Below are positions 61,589 to 64,000 of a stretch of 64,000 nt of DNA, piece after piece. The stretch lies in contig NZ_FORX01000007.1 of the NCBI RefSeq assembly GCF_900114115.1, forward strand, positions 1 to 64,000, in the 5' to 3' direction. This stretch comes from Desulfomicrobium apsheronum (GTDB lineage: Bacteria; Desulfobacterota; Desulfovibrionia; Desulfovibrionales; Desulfomicrobiaceae). Each line of letters begins with the position of its first letter. The stretch's first letter is position 1. The position numbers and the translations under genes are program-made. The notes below the pieces were generated by a model, which saw only the letters and a program-made list of their open reading frames with translations, was not told where the DNA came from and ran no database searches.

Positions 61589-63097
61589 TCAGCCCTTCAC
61601 CAGTGCTTCGACCAGGGCCGGAATGGTGTAGTCCTCGGGCATGATGTCGGGAGTGAACCCGTAATCCTTCAGGGTACCTGCCGTCACGGGGCCGATGCAG
61701 CAAATCTTCAGCCCCTGGCCGACATAGGGGCGCAGGGTGTCGGCCGGAACCAGGGCGAAGAAGTTCTCCACCGTGGATGAGCTGGAAAAGGTCAGGTAAT
61801 GGAGCCTGCCCTTTTCGAGAAGCTCGATGATCTCGACGCCGTCCTCCTGGGTCAGCTGCGTCTCGTAGACCGGAAGCACGTCCACCTGGGCCGCGACCTT
61901 GGCCAGCTCCTCGGGCAGCACTTCACGGGCGACCTTGGCGCGGGGAATGAGTACGCGCTTGCCTGCGATGCCGCGCTCAAGCAGTCCCTCGACCACGGAC
62001 TCGGCCACGTACTTGGGCGGAATGAAGTCGGGACGGATGCCGCGCTCAAGGAGCGCCTCGGCCGTGGCTGGTCCGATGGCCGCGATCTGCATGCCGCCGA
62101 AAGCCCGGGCATCCTTGCCCACGAGTTCGAGCTGGTTCCAGAAATGACGCACGCCGTTGACGGAGGTGAAAATGGCCCAGTCGTAATCCTGCAGGCGGTC
62201 TATGGCCTCGCGGACCGGAGCGTAGTCTTCCAGGGGCACGATGGTGATGGTCGGAAACTCGTAGCAGGCCGCGCCCAGGCCTTCCAGCGTGTCCTTCAGA
62301 CCGCTGGCCTGCTCCCGGGCCCTGGTCACGACCACGCCCTTGCCGTGCAGAGGCAACTTTTCGAACCAGTTCAGGGTGTCGTGCAGCTGCACCACCTCGC
62401 CCACGACCAGCATGGACGGAGCCTTCACTCCTTCACGCTCGGCCATGGCCGGGATCTCGCCGATGGTCGAGACCCAGGACTGATGCTCGCTTGTCGTACC
62501 CCAACGCACCAGGGCGGCGGGCATGTCGGGACGCATCCCGTTCTCGATCAGCTTGGCCGAGATGTACGGCAGATTCTTCACGCCCATGTAGAAGCACAGC
62601 GTGCTGGCTGCCGTGGCCAGGGCAGGCCAGTTATGTGCGGAATCAGGCTTGGTCGGATCCTCGTGGCCGGTGATGAGCGACACGGAGGAAGCGTACTTGC
62701 GATGCGTGAGCGGAATGCCCGCATAGGCCGCGCCAGCCACGGCCGAGGTCACGCCGGGGACGACCTCGAAATCGAGCCCGGCTTCGAGCAGCTCTTCGGC
62801 CTCTTCGGCTCCGCGCCCGAAAATGTAGGGATCACCGCCCTTGAGGCGGGCCACGTTCTTGCCTTCCTTGACCTTGGCCACGATCAGGTCGTTGATCTGG
62901 TCCTGGGGCAGGGTATGGTCACCGCCCTTCTTGCCGACATAGATGATCTCGGCGTCGGGACGGCACAGGGCCAGAAAGGTCTTGCTGGCAAGGTAATCGT
63001 AAATGACGACCTCGCATTCCTGCATGAGACGCTGCCCCTTGACCGTGATGAGACCCGGGTCGCCGGGACCCGCGCCGATGAGATATGCTTTGGCCAT
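61589..63097 (-). CDS. cobA-hemD: Uroporphyrinogen-III C-methyltransferase / synthase fusion
   Basis: The 502-residue protein joins two steps of tetrapyrrole synthesis. Residues 1-245 are the SUMT methyltransferase that makes precorrin-2 (LIGAGPGDPGLITVKGQRLM, VARLKGGDPYIFGRGAEEAE, YAGIPLTHR). Residues 255-502 are HemD (GKGVVVTRAREQASGLKDTL, IAAIGPATAEALLERGIRPD). The fusion is common in sulfate reducers, which need siroheme and related cofactors. The ATG at 63097 follows AAAGGAAC; the longer frame covers dispersed repeats. Confidence 0.95.
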   Translation of the reverse strand: MAKAYLIGAGPGDPGLITVKGQRLMQECEVVIYDYLASKTFLALCRPDAEIIYVGKKGGDHTLPQDQINDLIVAKVKEGKNVARLKGGDPYIFGRGAEEAEELLEAGLDFEVVPGVTSAVAGAAYAGIPLTHRKYASSVSLITGHEDPTKPDSAHNWPALATAASTLCFYMGVKNLPYISAKLIENGMRPDMPAALVRWGTTSEHQSWVSTIGEIPAMAEREGVKAPSMLVVGEVVQLHDTLNWFEKLPLHGKGVVVTRAREQASGLKDTLEGLGAACYEFPTITIVPLEDYAPVREAIDRLQDYDWAIFTSVNGVRHFWNQLELVGKDARAFGGMQIAAIGPATAEALLERGIRPDFIPPKYVAESVVEGLLERGIAGKRVLIPRAKVAREVLPEELAKVAAQVDVLPVYETQLTQEDGVEIIELLEKGRLHYLTFSSSSTVENFFALVPADTLRPYVGQGLKICCIGPVTAGTLKDYGFTPDIMPEDYTIPALVEALVKG

Positions 63098-63219
63098 GAT
63101 TGTTCCTTTCCTGAGCGTTTCCGCTGTTATTTTTTCGATCCGTGAACTTCCCGCCCAAGCTGTCGAAGGTGGGAATCCCGAAGTTGCGGGGACTTCTCCG
63201 GGCAGACGCGTCACCATGA

Positions 63220-63294
63220 CGTCATCCCCGTGAAAACGGGGCTCCATCCCCTGGTACAGCAAAAGGCATGGATTCCCGCCTTCGCGGGAATGAC
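63220..63294. repeat. Two short palindromic repeats between cobA-hemD and valS
   Basis: ATCCCCGTGAAAACGGGGCT (63224-63243) and ATGGATTCCCGCCTTCGCGG then GAATGAC (63268-63294). The second is the same type as at 42357 and 31741. Confidence 0.75.
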
Positions 63295-63361
63295 CCGGCA
63301 ACAACGCGGCACGCCTTCCCATGAAAAACGGGGTGACGTCTGGCCCGGAAATGCTAGGGCC

Positions 63362-64000
63362 TCACCCCACAAACTCCTGCATCCTGGCCCGCAGCTGCTC
63401 CAGGGTGGCCTTCTTCTCGGCGAATCCCTCCGCCTTGGCCTTTTCCTTGGCCACCACATCCTCGGGAGCCTTGCTGACAAAACTCTCGTTGCCAAGCTTC
63501 TTTGTCACAAAATCAAGCTCTTTACTGATCTTGCCCAACTCCTTGTCCAGACGGGCCAGCTCAGCCACGAAATCGACCACGCCCTCAAGAGGCACGAAGA
63601 GTTCGCACCCGCGCACCACGGCCGAGGCGCAGCCCCGGGGCGGCTCGATGTCCGCGCCCACGGTCAGAGTCCCGACCCGGGCCAGGGCCGCGATCTCCGT
63701 TTCGTGAGCCGTAAGGAAACGCTGATCTTCCCCGCCCGCACGAACCATGACCGTCAGGGCAACGCCAGGCGCAACGCCCAGCTCGGAGCGAATGTTGCGC
63801 ACGGCCACGATGACACCCTGCAAAAACTCCATGTCGCGCACGGACGCCTCGTCCTCGCACTCGGGGCGGGCCTTGGGGTAGGGCCGCACGGCCAGACTCT
63901 CGGCATCCAGCGAGGGGATGGAGGACCAGATCTCCTGGGTCACGAAGGGGATGACCGGATGGGCGATGACCATGATCTCCGAGAGCACGTGCTTGAGGCA
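63362..64000 (-). CDS. valS: Valyl-tRNA synthetase, C-terminal part
   Basis: The frame enters from beyond the window end and stops at 63362, giving 212 residues. The anticodon-binding domain tail (CLKHVLSEIMVIAHPVIPFV and TQEIWSSIP) is followed by the C-terminal coiled-coil arm (ELARLDKELGKISKELDFVT, KKLGNESFVSKAPEDVVAKE and then KATLEQLRARM), as in full-length ValRS. The catalytic domain lies outside the window. Confidence 0.94.
   Translation of the reverse strand, partial: CLKHVLSEIMVIAHPVIPFVTQEIWSSIPSLDAESLAVRPYPKARPECEDEASVRDMEFLQGVIVAVRNIRSELGVAPGVALTVMVRAGGEDQRFLTAHETEIAALARVGTLTVGADIEPPRGCASAVVRGCELFVPLEGVVDFVAELARLDKELGKISKELDFVTKKLGNESFVSKAPEDVVAKEKAKAEGFAEKKATLEQLRARMQEFVG

Overview
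The window reads as part of the chromosome of a motile, anaerobic member of the Desulfovibrionales (sulfate-reducing delta-type proteobacteria; a Desulfomicrobium-like genome would fit, but this is an inference). The grounds are the DVU0524-type gene beside flgM, the gene order flgF-G-A-H-I-J-N-K-L-csrA-fliW, the cobA-hemD fusion, an ADP-forming acyl-CoA synthetase, a glycyl radical enzyme pair and a C4-dicarboxylate TRAP system. The sequence is mostly GC-rich, with one strongly AT-rich island at about 3.05-4.7 kb.

Layout. 0-6.3 kb is accessory: a 51-aa BFD-like [2Fe-2S] protein, a small gene coupled to a YqiJ/flotillin pair, an AT-rich island with membrane-anchored proteins and a Sel1-type protein, and an RRM protein. 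6.5-9.9 kb holds trans-4-hydroxy-L-proline dehydratase (HypD) and its radical-SAM activase. 9.9-11.1 kb is non-coding and carries a tandem array of four about 175-nt palindromic elements. 11.2-15.2 kb has a glutamine-type ABC transporter, an RluA-type pseudouridine synthase and NAD kinase. 15.2-26.4 kb is flagellar (DVU0524-flgM from a sigma-28 promoter; flgF to fliW on the minus strand from a sigma-54-like promoter). 26.5-37.1 kb is tRNA-Gly(CCC) and the rimP-nusA-ylxR-infB-ylxP-rbfA-nrnA-truB-rpsO-pnp block. 37.2-37.7 kb has two more copies of the palindromic element with different stems. 37.8-42.3 kb has a Gate-domain membrane protein, a VanZ-like protein, lpxB and cimA; cimA is preceded by an isoleucine-rich leader peptide and an attenuator. 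42.5 kb has a seventh palindromic element. 42.7-46.7 kb has a Pta-like DRTGG protein, an ADP-forming acyl-CoA synthetase and rnc. 46.7-52.8 kb is a second flagellar block (flagellin, flaG, flgE, flgD, fliK). 53-64 kb has a decayed FAD oxidoreductase, a small Cys-rich protein, a DcuS/DcuR-like two-component system next to a DctPQM TRAP transporter, a cyclophilin, an AMMECR1 protein, purN, cobA-hemD and the 3' end of valS.

How the parts work together. The two flagellar blocks supply rod, rings, hook, junction and filament; control elements are also present (FlgM, FliW/CsrA, sigma-54 and sigma-28 promoter-like sites). The translation block pairs ribosome biogenesis with RNA decay; a long hairpin before pnp is a plausible RNase III site, and rnc lies in the same window. 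The most notable unexplained structures are (1) the seven-copy family of about 175-nt palindromic elements with a conserved core and compensating stem changes, and (2) a complete, apparently functional isoleucine attenuator in front of citramalate synthase. Positions were read by eye, and no database search was run.
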